Assembly (NCBI GenBank): GCA_044226205.1 | Contig: JBGAHL010000027.1 | Coordinates: 11,897-75,896, forward strand | Length of the DNA: 64,000 nucleotides | Source: M3007 sp044226205 | GTDB lineage: Bacteria > Bacteroidota > Bacteroidia > Chitinophagales > Saprospiraceae | Direction of reading: 5' to 3' | Shown: piece by piece, positions 17,901 through 24,778 of the stretch | How the letters are laid out: each line of letters begins with the position of its first letter | Numbering within the stretch: position 1 is the stretch's first letter | Made by a program: the position numbers and the translations under genes | Notes under the pieces: model-generated | What the model saw: only the letters and a program-made list of their open reading frames with translations | Told to the model about the DNA's origin: nothing | The model's database searches: none

Positions 17901-18541
17901 GCCTTCAAATTTGCAACGGCAATGGAGATTGCTACACCACGGCTGTGCTGGTCAACGTGATCGATCCGACACAGGATACCCTGACGGAAGCCCGCCCCGA
18001 CGAAGCGTTCGTCCTCAAAAACGAATCTCTTGACATCCCCGTGCTGGCCAACGATATTCTTGAAAATACGGTAAACAACTTCGCCGCCTTGTCGGCGCTC
18101 GACATCGTGCAAGGGCCCGACCACGGCACGGCGGAATACGACCCCGACAGTCATCTCGTTCTTTATACTCCCGCCACTGACTATTGCGGCGCCGACGCCT
18201 TCATTTACCGCGTACACGACACCCGGGGCGTGCAGGACACCGCCATCGTGCGCATTCAGGTTTTTTGCGACAAACTACTGGTATTCAACGGCTTCTCGCC
18301 GAATGGCGATCAGGCAAACGACTACTGGCATATCCTTGGCATCGAGGCCTATCCGAACAATACCGTGCAGGTGTTCAACCGTTGGGGCAACCTCGTATTC
18401 GAGCAAAAAGGCTACACGAACGCCCTGGCCTGGGATGGCACCTGGAACGGCAAAGCACTGCCCGACGGCACGTATTACTACCTGATCGACCTGGGTAACG
18501 GCGGAAAGGTGCGCAGCGGCTATCTGGAACTGGTGCGTTGA
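14996..18541 (+). CDS. Large surface protein with SprB-like repeats and gliding motility-associated (type B) C-terminal domain
   Basis: 1181 aa from the ATG at 14996. Signal peptide ends near APSGVLA. Residues about 45-420 carry SprB-like units (VHPAKCGKSNGIVQITVTGG, then LAAGDYVCVVSDNNSGC), a module of repetitive adhesins. The middle has several Cys-rich Ig-like domains of similar spacing. About 1000-1095 is a cadherin/Ig-like domain (ENTVNNFAALSALDIVQGP ... YTPATDYCGADAFIYRV). The last about 90 residues (LLVFNGFSPNGDQANDYWHI ... VFNRWGNLVFEQKGY ... WDGTWNGKALPDGTYYY) are the TIGR04131 gliding motility-associated domain, a T9SS type B signal. Likely a surface adhesin; partner unknown. Confidence 0.93.
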   Translation: MYTSHPFCLLKLWQALVLTCLFGAPSGVLARHDIAVKTTESFSAPPSDPCDNPVIINNITVQHTLCGISTGSISVSIEGGNAGCIFQWTPAVSTSATASQLAAGAYHLKITRQGNSACTTDTTIIVNNDNGPAVDVVEVLPSNCLASNGKATLWPTSLFYVWDNGEIGAVNDGLLSICYYVTATEPGSGCYSVVKVCVPNENPLVASAQIVHPAKCGKSNGIVQITVTGGSGQYSYSLGPGATLTGLAAGDYVCVVSDNNSGCTAEVSFTVPDAPVEATVNITPYNISCPGGGTGFVGFEVIPGDNFQLPYTFSIRDTNNVSFQPGNLMPGKYFLSIADADSCLLPVYTFFITQPPPIETQAQIVPETCEQGGQIQLDITGGNGGYRVDWLDLPGAVNTEDRINLPAGIYKAVVFDSLFCTDTIGTYLVPRFCSRRDTLPFFLAAGTIGTLCLEPPIGISPNNLSFQLLGSSVSGSSAYGTWSLSPQGCLTYLAGATAGYALDTICIAVNVTPPNLNDTICVVVSILSQPPSMETLYFTVQTDQVATSCGIIPPIFNQPIISQLNRPGLVGTSDAFGHYSIDSSSACLTFWANALPGYNVDTIMVAACDTALLRCHIIRYVPTVLKPVDCSAGFVPEDNLSAMTSDCQSGSWVCLPVPYGEIGDFAITDNDLPYLNGYLGCNLDTVIAYSISLLPSGGPYQLNAWTINGQSFSGAFQDANGLVALMNQLDPSPGWMFENNFFIVGGNSSNVYGPIQVTSSQAVVGVLQPNLQYIPRGSQLRFPVGEHQVVLRRIQTGCADTVNINVVCVDCPPIHNYLPDLSGNISWEAATCASDTIFCTSLTETELDDWTITDNGSPIGIFAACDNGHVGFRLDTGFHILHLVNQITSCEYTVPFYLSCPGLVIDDTISIQLGVGQNTLVCPNQSLLAPPITTIGSLCPEGENTSVAYDQQNFCATITGLLPGQDTLCLQICNGNGDCYTTAVLVNVIDPTQDTLTEARPDEAFVLKNESLDIPVLANDILENTVNNFAALSALDIVQGPDHGTAEYDPDSHLVLYTPATDYCGADAFIYRVHDTRGVQDTAIVRIQVFCDKLLVFNGFSPNGDQANDYWHILGIEAYPNNTVQVFNRWGNLVFEQKGYTNALAWDGTWNGKALPDGTYYYLIDLGNGGKVRSGYLELVR

Positions 18542-18563
18542 TTGCACCTTTGATTAAATACGC

Positions 18564-18599
18564 AAAAAGAGCCTCTCCGGTATGACCGGAGAGGCTCTT
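18564..18599 (-). terminator. Terminator of the DUF2795 gene
   Basis: 14-bp perfect stem (AAGAGCCTCTCCGG, loop of 5, complement) ending in TTTTT on the minus strand, 42 nt after the DUF2795 stop. It is also 26 nt beyond the end of the convergent SprB-like gene. Confidence 0.85.
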
Positions 18600-18640
18600 G
18601 GCATAGCGTGGTGAAACTGGGAGAACGGGCGGGATACGCG

Positions 18641-18862
18641 TCAATACTCGTCCTCGTTGAAGAAAAAGTCCTCATGGCGCGGGTAATCCGGCCAGATATC
18701 TTCGATTCCTTCATAGAGTTCTCCGTCGTCTTCCAGTTCGTCGAGGTTATCGATCACTTCGGAGGGGGCGCCGGAGCGGATGGCATAGTCAATCAGTTCT
18801 TCCTTAGTGGCCGGCCACGGTGCTTCTTCCAGATAAGAGGCTAGTTCGAGCGTCCAATACAT
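18641..18862 (-). CDS. DUF2795 domain protein, small and acidic
   Basis: 73 aa, MYWTLELASYLEEAPWPATK..., with AxYLxxxxWPATKEELIDYA and the VIDNLDELEDDGELYEGIED tail typical of DUF2795. The protein is very acidic, especially C-terminal (FFFNEDEY). No enzymatic function is known for the family; the helical Asp/Glu pattern suggests a protein- or nucleic-acid-mimicking binding partner (inference). Monocistronic with its own terminator. Confidence 0.88.
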   Translation of the reverse strand: MYWTLELASYLEEAPWPATKEELIDYAIRSGAPSEVIDNLDELEDDGELYEGIEDIWPDYPRHEDFFFNEDEY

Positions 18863-18984
18863 AGGTTGCGAAAAGTTATAAGCGGTTTAAGACGTTGGTT
18901 CAGGTTGGGTTCAGGACTCTGGGGTGAACGTAATTTTTATTCAACAAGTTTTACCTGAAAGGTAAAATCTGTACAAGTGTTTCA

Positions 18985-20049
18985 TTACAGGATCAGCATG
19001 GCGTCGCCGTAGCTGAAAAAGCGGTATTTCTCTTTTACTGCCTCCTTATAAGCTTCCATGATCAGGTCGAAGCCGCCGAAGGCGCTGACCATGATGACCA
19101 GGCTGGATTTGGGCAGGTGAAAATTGGTAATCATGCTGTTGGCAATGCTGAAATCGTAGGGCGGATAGATGAATTTATTCGTCCAGCCTTCCACGGGCTT
19201 GAGCATTTTGTCGGCAGATACGGCGGTTTCGATGGAGCGCATTACGGTGGTACCGACGGCGCAAACCTTTTTATTTTCAGAGATACTTTTATTGACGGTT
19301 TCCGCTGCATCGGGGCTGATACGGAAGTATTCCGCCTCCATTTTATGCTTGGAGAGGTCTTCCACATCGATCGTACGGAAGGTGCCGAGACCGATGTGCA
19401 GGGTAATTTCGGCAAAACGTAGCCCTTTCAGTTCAAGACGTTTCATCAGCTCGCGGCTGAAGTGGAGGCCTGCGGTCGGAGCGGCCACGGCGCCGAGTTC
19501 CTTGGCGTAAATGGTTTGATAACGTTCGCGATCGATGGCTTCGGGTTCCCGCTCGATGTATTTGGGCAGCGGCGTGTTGCCCAGGCGCGACAGCTCGTGC
19601 TGAAACTCGTCTTCGGTGCCTTCAAACAGGAAACGGATCGTACGGCCGCGGGAGGTGGTATTGTCCACGACTTCCGCCACGAGTGCGTCGTGACCGTTTT
19701 CGTCTTCAAAATAAAGTTTGTTGCCCACACGGATTTTGCGGGCGGGATCGACCAGAACGTCCCACAAACGGGCGTCGTGGTTGAGTTCGCGCAACAGGAA
19801 CACCTCGATTTTGGCGCCGGTTTTTTCTTTCTGGCCAAAAAGACGGGCGGGAAAGACCTTCGTATTGTTGAAGATCATGACGTCGCCTTCGTTGAAATAA
19901 GTGAGGAGATCCTTGAAAATCTTGTGTTCAATTTTGCCGGTATCGCGATGTACCACCATCAGGCGACTTTGGTCGCGCTCATCGGAAGGGTATTGTGCGA
20001 TGAGTTCTTTGGGCAGATTGAAATTAAAGCTGGAAAGTTTGGTGCGCAT
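18985..20049 (-). CDS. queA: S-adenosylmethionine:tRNA ribosyltransferase-isomerase
   Basis: 354 aa, full family length. It transfers and isomerises the ribose of SAM onto preQ1 in tRNA to form epoxyqueuosine (positions 34 of His, Asp, Asn, Tyr tRNAs). Signatures: MIFNNTKVFPARLFG, GLHFSRELM (PTAGLHF), HIGLGTFRTI, TNFHLPKSSL and FFSYGDAMLI at the C-terminus. No other queuosine gene is nearby. An exact -7 box lies about 200 nt upstream (20253-20260), giving a long leader. Confidence 0.97.
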   Translation of the reverse strand: MRTKLSSFNFNLPKELIAQYPSDERDQSRLMVVHRDTGKIEHKIFKDLLTYFNEGDVMIFNNTKVFPARLFGQKEKTGAKIEVFLLRELNHDARLWDVLVDPARKIRVGNKLYFEDENGHDALVAEVVDNTTSRGRTIRFLFEGTEDEFQHELSRLGNTPLPKYIEREPEAIDRERYQTIYAKELGAVAAPTAGLHFSRELMKRLELKGLRFAEITLHIGLGTFRTIDVEDLSKHKMEAEYFRISPDAAETVNKSISENKKVCAVGTTVMRSIETAVSADKMLKPVEGWTNKFIYPPYDFSIANSMITNFHLPKSSLVIMVSAFGGFDLIMEAYKEAVKEKYRFFSYGDAMLIL

Positions 20050-20252
20050 GTGTTGAAGGTATGGGAATTGCCGGTTAACAATCCGGAAATCAAAGAAGTT
20101 TTGACCCGGTCCGTCAATTTATGGGGATGTTGTATTTCGTATAACGTTCGTTTGACCCGTTTTGAAACAAATGGTCACCGTTTTTTCAAATAAAAAATCT
20201 GCAAAATCGGGCATTCTCACAATCCGACCCCTGCCGGGCCCGAAAAGGCCTG

Positions 20253-20260
20253 CAAAAGTA
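20253..20260 (-). promoter_or_regulatory. -7 box of queA
   Basis: TACTTTTG on the minus strand, an exact TAnnTTTG match 203 nt upstream of the queA ATG. Confidence 0.4.
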
Positions 20261-20261
20261 G

Positions 20262-20350
20262 AAGTTTAAAGTTCAAAGTGAAAGTTCAAGGTTGAAAGTT
20301 TAAAGTTCAAAGTTGAAAGTTTAAAGTTCAAAGTTGAAAGTTCAAAGTTT
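20262..20350 (+). repeat. Imperfect tandem repeat of AAAGTTCAAAGTTG-type units
   Basis: About 90 nt built from alternating 7-mers (AAAGTTC, AAAGTTG, AAAGTTT), e.g. AAAGTTCAAAGTTGAAAG repeated in register. A/T-rich and purine-biased, unlike its GC-rich surroundings. Confidence 0.85.
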
Positions 20351-20408
20351 GCAGGAGATTGCGCTCTACGGAGCATAGAGGCCCTTTAAACGGAACGTAA
20401 ATCATCCC

Positions 20409-20437
20409 GAACTTTGAACTTTAAACTTTAAACTTTC
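20409..20437 (-). repeat. Inverted copy of the AAAGTT repeat
   Basis: GAACTTTGAACTTTAAACTT and following bases are the reverse complement of the array at 20262-20350; the two arms, 58 nt apart, can form a long stem at the 3' end of the typA transcript. Confidence 0.8.
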
Positions 20438-20458
20438 CAACTATCAACTACGAACTTC

Positions 20459-22270
20459 TCACGCCATAGCCATTTCCTTTTGGGCTTTTTTACGCTCAAA
20501 GTCTTTGAGGTAAATTTTGCGCAGGCGGATGCTTTTGGGCGTCACTTCGACGTATTCGTCTTCCTGAATGTATTCGAGCGCTTCTTCCAGCGTAAAGCGG
20601 CGGGGCGGCGGCAAAGAGGCTTTGTCGTCGGAGCCGGAGGCGCGCATGTTGGTGAGTTTTTTGGTTTTGGTGACGTTCACCACGAGGTCGCCAACGCGGG
20701 TATTTTCACCGATCACCTGTCCTTCGTACACTTCTTCGCCCGGATCGACGAAGAACGTGCCGCGATCCTGAAGGTTGTCGAGCGAGTAAGCGATGGCCGT
20801 ACCCGTTTCCATGACGATGAGCGAGCCGGTCTGACGGCCGGGGATATCGCCTTTCCAGGGTTCGTAACCGATAAAGCGGTGCGTCATGATGGCCTCGCCC
20901 TGCGTGGCGGTAAGCACGTTGGAACGCAGGCCAATGATGCCGCGCGAGGGAATTTCGAAGCGGAGCAGGAAGCGGTCGTTTTTGGGCTCCATGCTTTTCA
21001 TCACACCTTTGCGGCGGGTAACCAGTTCAATGCACTTGCCGCTCGACTCTTCGGGCACGTCGATGCTCAGTTCTTCCACCGGCTCGTGTTTCACGCCGTC
21101 GACTTCGCGGATGATTACGCGGGGCTGGCCGATCTGAAGTTCGTAACCTTCGCGGCGCATGGTTTCGATCAACACGCTGAGGTGCAATACCCCGCGACCG
21201 AAAACCATGAAGGAATCAGCCGAATCGGTTTCCTCCATGCGCATGGCGAGGTTTTTCTCGAGTTCTTTTTCGAGGCGCTCGCGGACGTGGCGGCTGGTCA
21301 CAAACTTGCCTTCCTGGCCAAAAAACGGCGAGTCGTTGATGGTAAACAACATGCTCATCGTCGGCTCGTCAACAGCAATTACGGGCAGTGCTTCCGGGTT
21401 TTCAAAATCGGCGATGGTGTCGCCAATTTCAAAACCGTCGACCCCTACGATGGCGCAGATATCGCCGGCTTCCACTTCCGGAACTTCTTTTTTGCCCAGG
21501 CCGTCGAACACGAACAGCGTTTTGATACGGTGGCGCTGCACGGTGCCATCTTTTTTAACGAGCGAAACAGGCTGGTTGGTCGTCAGTTTGCCACGTGAAA
21601 GGCGGCCCACCGCGATACGACCGATGTAGTTGGAGTAATCGAGCGAGGTGACGAGCATCTGCGCGGTTCCTTCCGACACCTGCGGCTCGGGGATGTGTTT
21701 GATAATATCGTCGAGCAGGATGGTGATGTCCTCCATCGGCTTTTTCCAGTCGTGGCTCATCCAGCCTTGTTTGGCCGAACCGTACACGACCGGGAAGTCG
21801 AGTTGTTCTTCGGTGGCGTCGAGCGCGCACATGAGGTCGAACACGGCTTCGTGGGCCCAGTCGGGATTGCAGTTGGGTTTGTCCACTTTATTGACCACCA
21901 CCACGGCTTTTTTGCCCAGTTCGAGGGCTTTCTGGAGAACGAAACGCGTCTGGGGCATGGGGCCTTCGAAGGCATCGACGAGCAGCAGTACGCCGTCGGC
22001 CATATTGAGTACGCGTTCCACCTCGCCGCCGAAGTCGGCGTGACCAGGGGTATCGATGATGTTGATTTTGACGCCTTTGTAATTGATCGAGACGTTTTTG
22101 GCGAGAATGGTAATGCCACGCTCCCTTTCAAGATCGTTGTTGTCGAGGATCAATTCACCCGTAACTTCATGTTCCTTGAAGACTTTGGCAGCGTGAATCA
22201 TTTTATCCACCAGGGTGGTCTTGCCGTGGTCGACGTGGGCAATGATGGCGATGTTGCGGATATTTTTCAT
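20459..22270 (-). CDS. typA: Translational GTPase TypA/BipA
   Basis: 603 aa. Ribosome-binding GTPase of the EF-G group, needed for stress adaptation and 50S maturation. P-loop AHVDHGKTTLVDKM (residues 10-23), switch II IDTPGHADFGGEV, NKVDKPNC for guanine, then EF-Tu-like domain II, EF-G domain III/V-like regions and the TypA-specific C-terminal domain (RRFTLEEALEYIQEDEYVEVTP). Full length and intact. Exact -7 box at 22380-22387, about 110 nt upstream. Confidence 0.97.
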   Translation of the reverse strand: MKNIRNIAIIAHVDHGKTTLVDKMIHAAKVFKEHEVTGELILDNNDLERERGITILAKNVSINYKGVKINIIDTPGHADFGGEVERVLNMADGVLLLVDAFEGPMPQTRFVLQKALELGKKAVVVVNKVDKPNCNPDWAHEAVFDLMCALDATEEQLDFPVVYGSAKQGWMSHDWKKPMEDITILLDDIIKHIPEPQVSEGTAQMLVTSLDYSNYIGRIAVGRLSRGKLTTNQPVSLVKKDGTVQRHRIKTLFVFDGLGKKEVPEVEAGDICAIVGVDGFEIGDTIADFENPEALPVIAVDEPTMSMLFTINDSPFFGQEGKFVTSRHVRERLEKELEKNLAMRMEETDSADSFMVFGRGVLHLSVLIETMRREGYELQIGQPRVIIREVDGVKHEPVEELSIDVPEESSGKCIELVTRRKGVMKSMEPKNDRFLLRFEIPSRGIIGLRSNVLTATQGEAIMTHRFIGYEPWKGDIPGRQTGSLIVMETGTAIAYSLDNLQDRGTFFVDPGEEVYEGQVIGENTRVGDLVVNVTKTKKLTNMRASGSDDKASLPPPRRFTLEEALEYIQEDEYVEVTPKSIRLRKIYLKDFERKKAQKEMAMA

Positions 22271-22379
22271 GAATAGTATGTGAGTGGAGCAGCAGAAAGG
22301 GCTTGAAAGAAATTTTTATTAAAACTTCCCCTGTTCTCCAAATTTTTAATCTGACAGAGCGGCTTTTTTAAACGAGGCG

Positions 22380-22387
22380 CAAAATTA
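22380..22387 (-). promoter_or_regulatory. -7 box of typA
   Basis: TAATTTTG on the minus strand (CAAAATTA on plus), exact TAnnTTTG match. Confidence 0.45.
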
Positions 22388-22516
22388 CGTTTTTCTACGA
22401 CGATAAAAAAGCCGGCATTTCACGCGAGATTGTTAACGATTGATGAAGTTTTCCAAATCGACGTATTTACCTGTTTATTGCACCCGTCCAAACTTTAATT
22501 TTTCAAGTTAATTTGT

Positions 22517-22524
22517 TACATTTG
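22517..22524 (+). promoter_or_regulatory. -7 box ahead of the TSUP leader
   Basis: TACATTTG, exact match; transcription would begin near 22530, giving a leader of about 125 nt. Confidence 0.55.
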
Positions 22525-22530
22525 TGCGCT

Positions 22531-22645
22531 TGCTCGTGCATGTATCCCGGCAGTCTGTTCAATAATTAACTACCCTGTGCAATGGGAAGAACCAATTGAG
22601 AGCGCAGGAATCAAGCCCTGACAGTACTGCCGGGATTTCTTCCGC
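22531..22645 (+). ncRNA. Candidate structured 5' leader (riboswitch-like) or small RNA
   Basis: A closing stem ATCCCGGCAGT (22544-22554) pairs perfectly with ACTGCCGGGAT (22626-22636), extended by CTGT/ACAG with one bulge. Inside, CCTGTGC (22574-22580) pairs with GCGCAGG (22602-22608), and AATGG/CCAATT caps the rod around a GAAGAA loop. Purine-rich internal loops remain. The stem ends 18 nt before the TSUP ATG and covers most of the leader, as a cis-regulatory RNA would. It does not show the motifs of SAM, TPP, cobalamin or small SRP RNAs; it matches no family I recognise. Confidence 0.5.
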
Positions 22646-22654
22646 CCTTTGTGC

Positions 22655-23425
22655 ATGGAATGGATTATCGCCATTACGGCTTTTCTCGCTTCTTTACTCA
22701 CTTTGTTTTCCGGGTTTGGTCTGGGCACCATCCTGACGCCGGTATTCGGCCTTTTTTTCCCGATTCATGTCGCGGTGGCGCTGACTGGCATCGTCCACCT
22801 GCTCAACAACCTGTTTAAGACCGGGCTGCTCGGCCGCCACGCCGATCGGGGGATTCTGCTGCGCTTCGGTTTGCCTTCCGTACTCGGCGGATTCATCGGC
22901 GCGTGGGTGCTCGTGGGCCTGACGCGCTTGCCCGTATTACACACCTGGCATTGGGGCGACAAAACCATGGAAATCAGCCTGTTGAAGGTGGCAATTGCCC
23001 TGCTCATGATCGTATTTGCGCTGATGGAACTGGTTCCGGCCTTGAAAAAACTGCAATTCGCCAATCGATACCTGACACTTGGCGGCCTCGTCAGCGGCTT
23101 TTTCGGCGGGCTAAGCGGCAATCAGGGCGCTTTGCGTTCGGCGTTTCTGCTGCAAAGCGGCCTGGACAAGCAGGCATTTATTGCCACGGGCGTCGTCGTG
23201 GCCTGCATGGTCGATCTGACGCGTTTGCCGGTTTATTTCAGCCGGTTTTCCAGTGCCGGGCTCGTGCAGGAATGGCCGGTGTTGGCCCTCGCAACCCTGG
23301 CCGCCTTTGCTGGCGCCTATCTGGGCGCCAGGTACCTGCACAAGATGACGCTCTCGGCTGTCCGAACCTTCACCGCCATCATGATCATCAGCATTGCGCT
23401 GCTGCTGGGCACGGGCATTCTCTAA
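22655..23425 (+). CDS. TSUP (TauE/SafE) family membrane transporter
   Basis: 256 aa from the ATG at 22655. About eight membrane helices in two TSUP half-repeats, the second opening with GLVSGFFGGLSGNQGALRSAF, the signature of the TauE/SafE family; the first half holds FSGFGLGTILTPVFGLFFP. Members move sulfite, sulfonates or other small organosulfur anions across the inner membrane; substrate here unknown. The gene follows a folded RNA leader. Converges on the DUF1573 gene with a 12-nt gap. Confidence 0.88.
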   Translation: MEWIIAITAFLASLLTLFSGFGLGTILTPVFGLFFPIHVAVALTGIVHLLNNLFKTGLLGRHADRGILLRFGLPSVLGGFIGAWVLVGLTRLPVLHTWHWGDKTMEISLLKVAIALLMIVFALMELVPALKKLQFANRYLTLGGLVSGFFGGLSGNQGALRSAFLLQSGLDKQAFIATGVVVACMVDLTRLPVYFSRFSSAGLVQEWPVLALATLAAFAGAYLGARYLHKMTLSAVRTFTAIMIISIALLLGTGIL

Positions 23426-23437
23426 CGCAGGCATTGT

Positions 23438-24049
23438 TCAACCTCCACCGCCCTGCTGGCTTTTCCGGGGCAACACTTCTCCACACAAATACATGATACT
23501 GCGCAGGTTAGGCCTGGAATTGTCGTACACGACTATCCCTGCCACCATGCTGCCGGCACGGCCTATGCTGTCGAACTTGATCCTGATGACGGCGCTTTCC
23601 CCGGGCATGACCGGGTATTCAGGTCGCGCCACCACCACGCAATTGCAGGCGGTCTTGATGTCGGAAATGATGTAGGGAGCTTTGCCCGTATTTTTTACGG
23701 TAAATGAATCAAAAACAATGTAGCCCGATTCCACCTGGCCGAAGAAAATCGAATCGCGGCTCCACTCCACCGTGGTGTGGGGCGCATTGGCGCCGTCGTT
23801 GCGCAGCACGGAAACGTACTGGATGGTTTTCGACTGGGCATCTTGCGGCAACTGCTGATAAGCATCCAGCAGTTCCTGATCGAGCTGGACGCCCTGAAAA
23901 CGCATGTAGCCCAACAATTTCAGTTTTTGCGCGGTACTCAATCCCCGCAACTGGGGTCGCAAATCCTGGGTCGGCTGCTGGGCAAGCGCCCCCAAGGCCG
24001 TAAAAAGGAGAAAAAAAGCGCAAATCAGTCGGCTGGATAAAGATGGCAT
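23438..24049 (-). CDS. DUF1573 domain protein, secreted
   Basis: 203 aa from the ATG at 24049 (a TTG three codons upstream is possible). Signal peptide MPSLSSRLICAFFLLFTALGALA. Residues about 95-195 form a DUF1573 Ig-like domain (FGQVESGYIVFDSFTVKNTGKAPYIISDIKTACNCVVV ... MPGESAVIRIKFDS, with the CxC of this family). These domains resemble the ASH/MSP fold and occur in envelope proteins of Bacteroidota; role unknown. Located next to tRNA-Leu on the same strand. Confidence 0.85.
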   Translation of the reverse strand: MPSLSSRLICAFFLLFTALGALAQQPTQDLRPQLRGLSTAQKLKLLGYMRFQGVQLDQELLDAYQQLPQDAQSKTIQYVSVLRNDGANAPHTTVEWSRDSIFFGQVESGYIVFDSFTVKNTGKAPYIISDIKTACNCVVVARPEYPVMPGESAVIRIKFDSIGRAGSMVAGIVVYDNSRPNLRSIMYLCGEVLPRKSQQGGGG

Positions 24050-24081
24050 GGCGAACAATGCTGTGTTTCGGTGGAAACGAA

Positions 24082-24113
24082 ATGGGCCGCCCCGATCATA
24101 CAGGGCGACCCAT
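24082..24113. terminator. Hairpin downstream of tRNA-Leu
   Basis: ATGGGCCGCCC pairs with GGGCGACCCAT with one mismatch, loop of 10. It begins 8 nt after the tRNA 3' end. T-runs are TTTTT on plus and only TTTCGTTT on minus, so its strength for the tRNA (minus) is uncertain. Confidence 0.5.
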
Positions 24114-24120
24114 GTTTTTG

Positions 24121-24203
24121 TGCGGGAAGCGAGACTCGAACTCGCACGACCTCGCAGTCAATGGTGTTTGAGACCATCGCGTCTACCATTCCGCCATTCC
24201 CGC
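24121..24203 (-). tRNA. tRNA-Leu (anticodon CAA)
   Basis: 83 nt class II tRNA on the minus strand: acceptor GCGGGAA/TTCCCGC, anticodon stem ATGGT/ACCAT with loop CTCAAAC (anticodon CAA, reads UUG), a long variable arm, T-arm GCGAG TTCGAGT CTCGC and discriminator A. No encoded CCA. It follows hscB by 23 nt. Confidence 0.95.
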
Positions 24204-24226
24204 GGATTGCCGAAAAGCCCGTTGGC

Positions 24227-24754
24227 TTAAAAAGCGGCGGCAAATTTAGACAGATTTTCCCGGATGCGCAACAAATACCTTTTTTTGAAAAAATAGTCTG
24301 CGACTTTGGTCAGGCTCGCGTCGCCCTCGGGGTCGGCGTACGATTCCAAAACAGGTTTTATCGCCTCATCGAGCGACTGCTCCAACTGATCGACGGCCGC
24401 AAGGGTGGCCGTGTAGCGCGAAGCGTCGAAATCCATTTCCAGGTCCATCAACCCTTCGTTGATGTCCATGACTTCCATCAAAAAATCTTGCGGCAAAGCC
24501 GTTTGCTTGCCCTCTTCGCCCAGCAAACCTTTGATTTGCAATACATAACGAATCAGAAGGTCAGGGTTGCTGAGCGTATGATAAGCCTGGTTGTTGAGCG
24601 TCGATTGTTCCAGCATTTCAGCCTGCTGTGCTTCGTCGGACAGGGTGTGGAAATCGGGGTGAAACTTTTTGCTGTTGAGCAAAAAAGCACGCCGCAACGC
24701 CGCCTGGTCGGGGAAAAAGCCAAGGGGCAAACCGAAAAATTCGAAGTAATTCAT
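24227..24754 (-). CDS. hscB: Fe-S cluster assembly co-chaperone HscB (J-domain)
   Basis: 175 aa. N-terminal J-domain (1-75) with the HPD tripeptide at residues 32-34 (KKFHPDFH) that stimulates HscA, and a C-terminal three-helix bundle (about 85-170) that holds IscU. N-terminus MNYFEFFGLPLGFFPDQAAL is typical. It helps move Fe-S clusters from the scaffold to target proteins. hscA and iscU are not adjacent. Starts 24 nt after the rseP stop, so probably co-transcribed with rseP. Confidence 0.93.
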   Translation of the reverse strand: MNYFEFFGLPLGFFPDQAALRRAFLLNSKKFHPDFHTLSDEAQQAEMLEQSTLNNQAYHTLSNPDLLIRYVLQIKGLLGEEGKQTALPQDFLMEVMDINEGLMDLEMDFDASRYTATLAAVDQLEQSLDEAIKPVLESYADPEGDASLTKVADYFFKKRYLLRIRENLSKFAAAF

Positions 24755-24778
24755 ACCACCCTTGTTTGACCAAAAACA

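Larger units (their letters stand above)
20050..20458. other. Intergenic region with AAGTT-type repeats between queA and typA
   Basis: 409 nt without a gene. It includes the queA promoter box (20253-20260), a short-repeat array (20262-20350) and its inverted counterpart (20409-20437) which runs up to the typA stop codon at 20459. Confidence 0.6.
22271..22654. other. Divergent region between typA and the TSUP gene
   Basis: 384 nt: the left half carries the typA promoter box (22380-22387), the right half the TSUP promoter box (22517-22524) and a folded RNA leader (22531-22645). Confidence 0.6.

Noticed and set aside
20262..20437. CRISPR array
   Set aside because: Units are 7 nt, with no spacers and no cas genes in the window.
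20480..21598. Plus-strand 372-codon frame within typA
   Set aside because: Shadow of typA; no start context and no family.
22531..22645. Small SRP (4.5S) RNA or 6S RNA
   Set aside because: The conserved SRP apical loop (GGAA tetraloop with flanking CAGG/AGCA) is absent, and the length and loop layout are too small for typical 6S RNA. Kept as an unnamed leader candidate.
24071..24769. Plus-strand 232-codon frame across the tRNA-Leu and hscB
   Set aside because: It runs through the tRNA gene and antisense to hscB.
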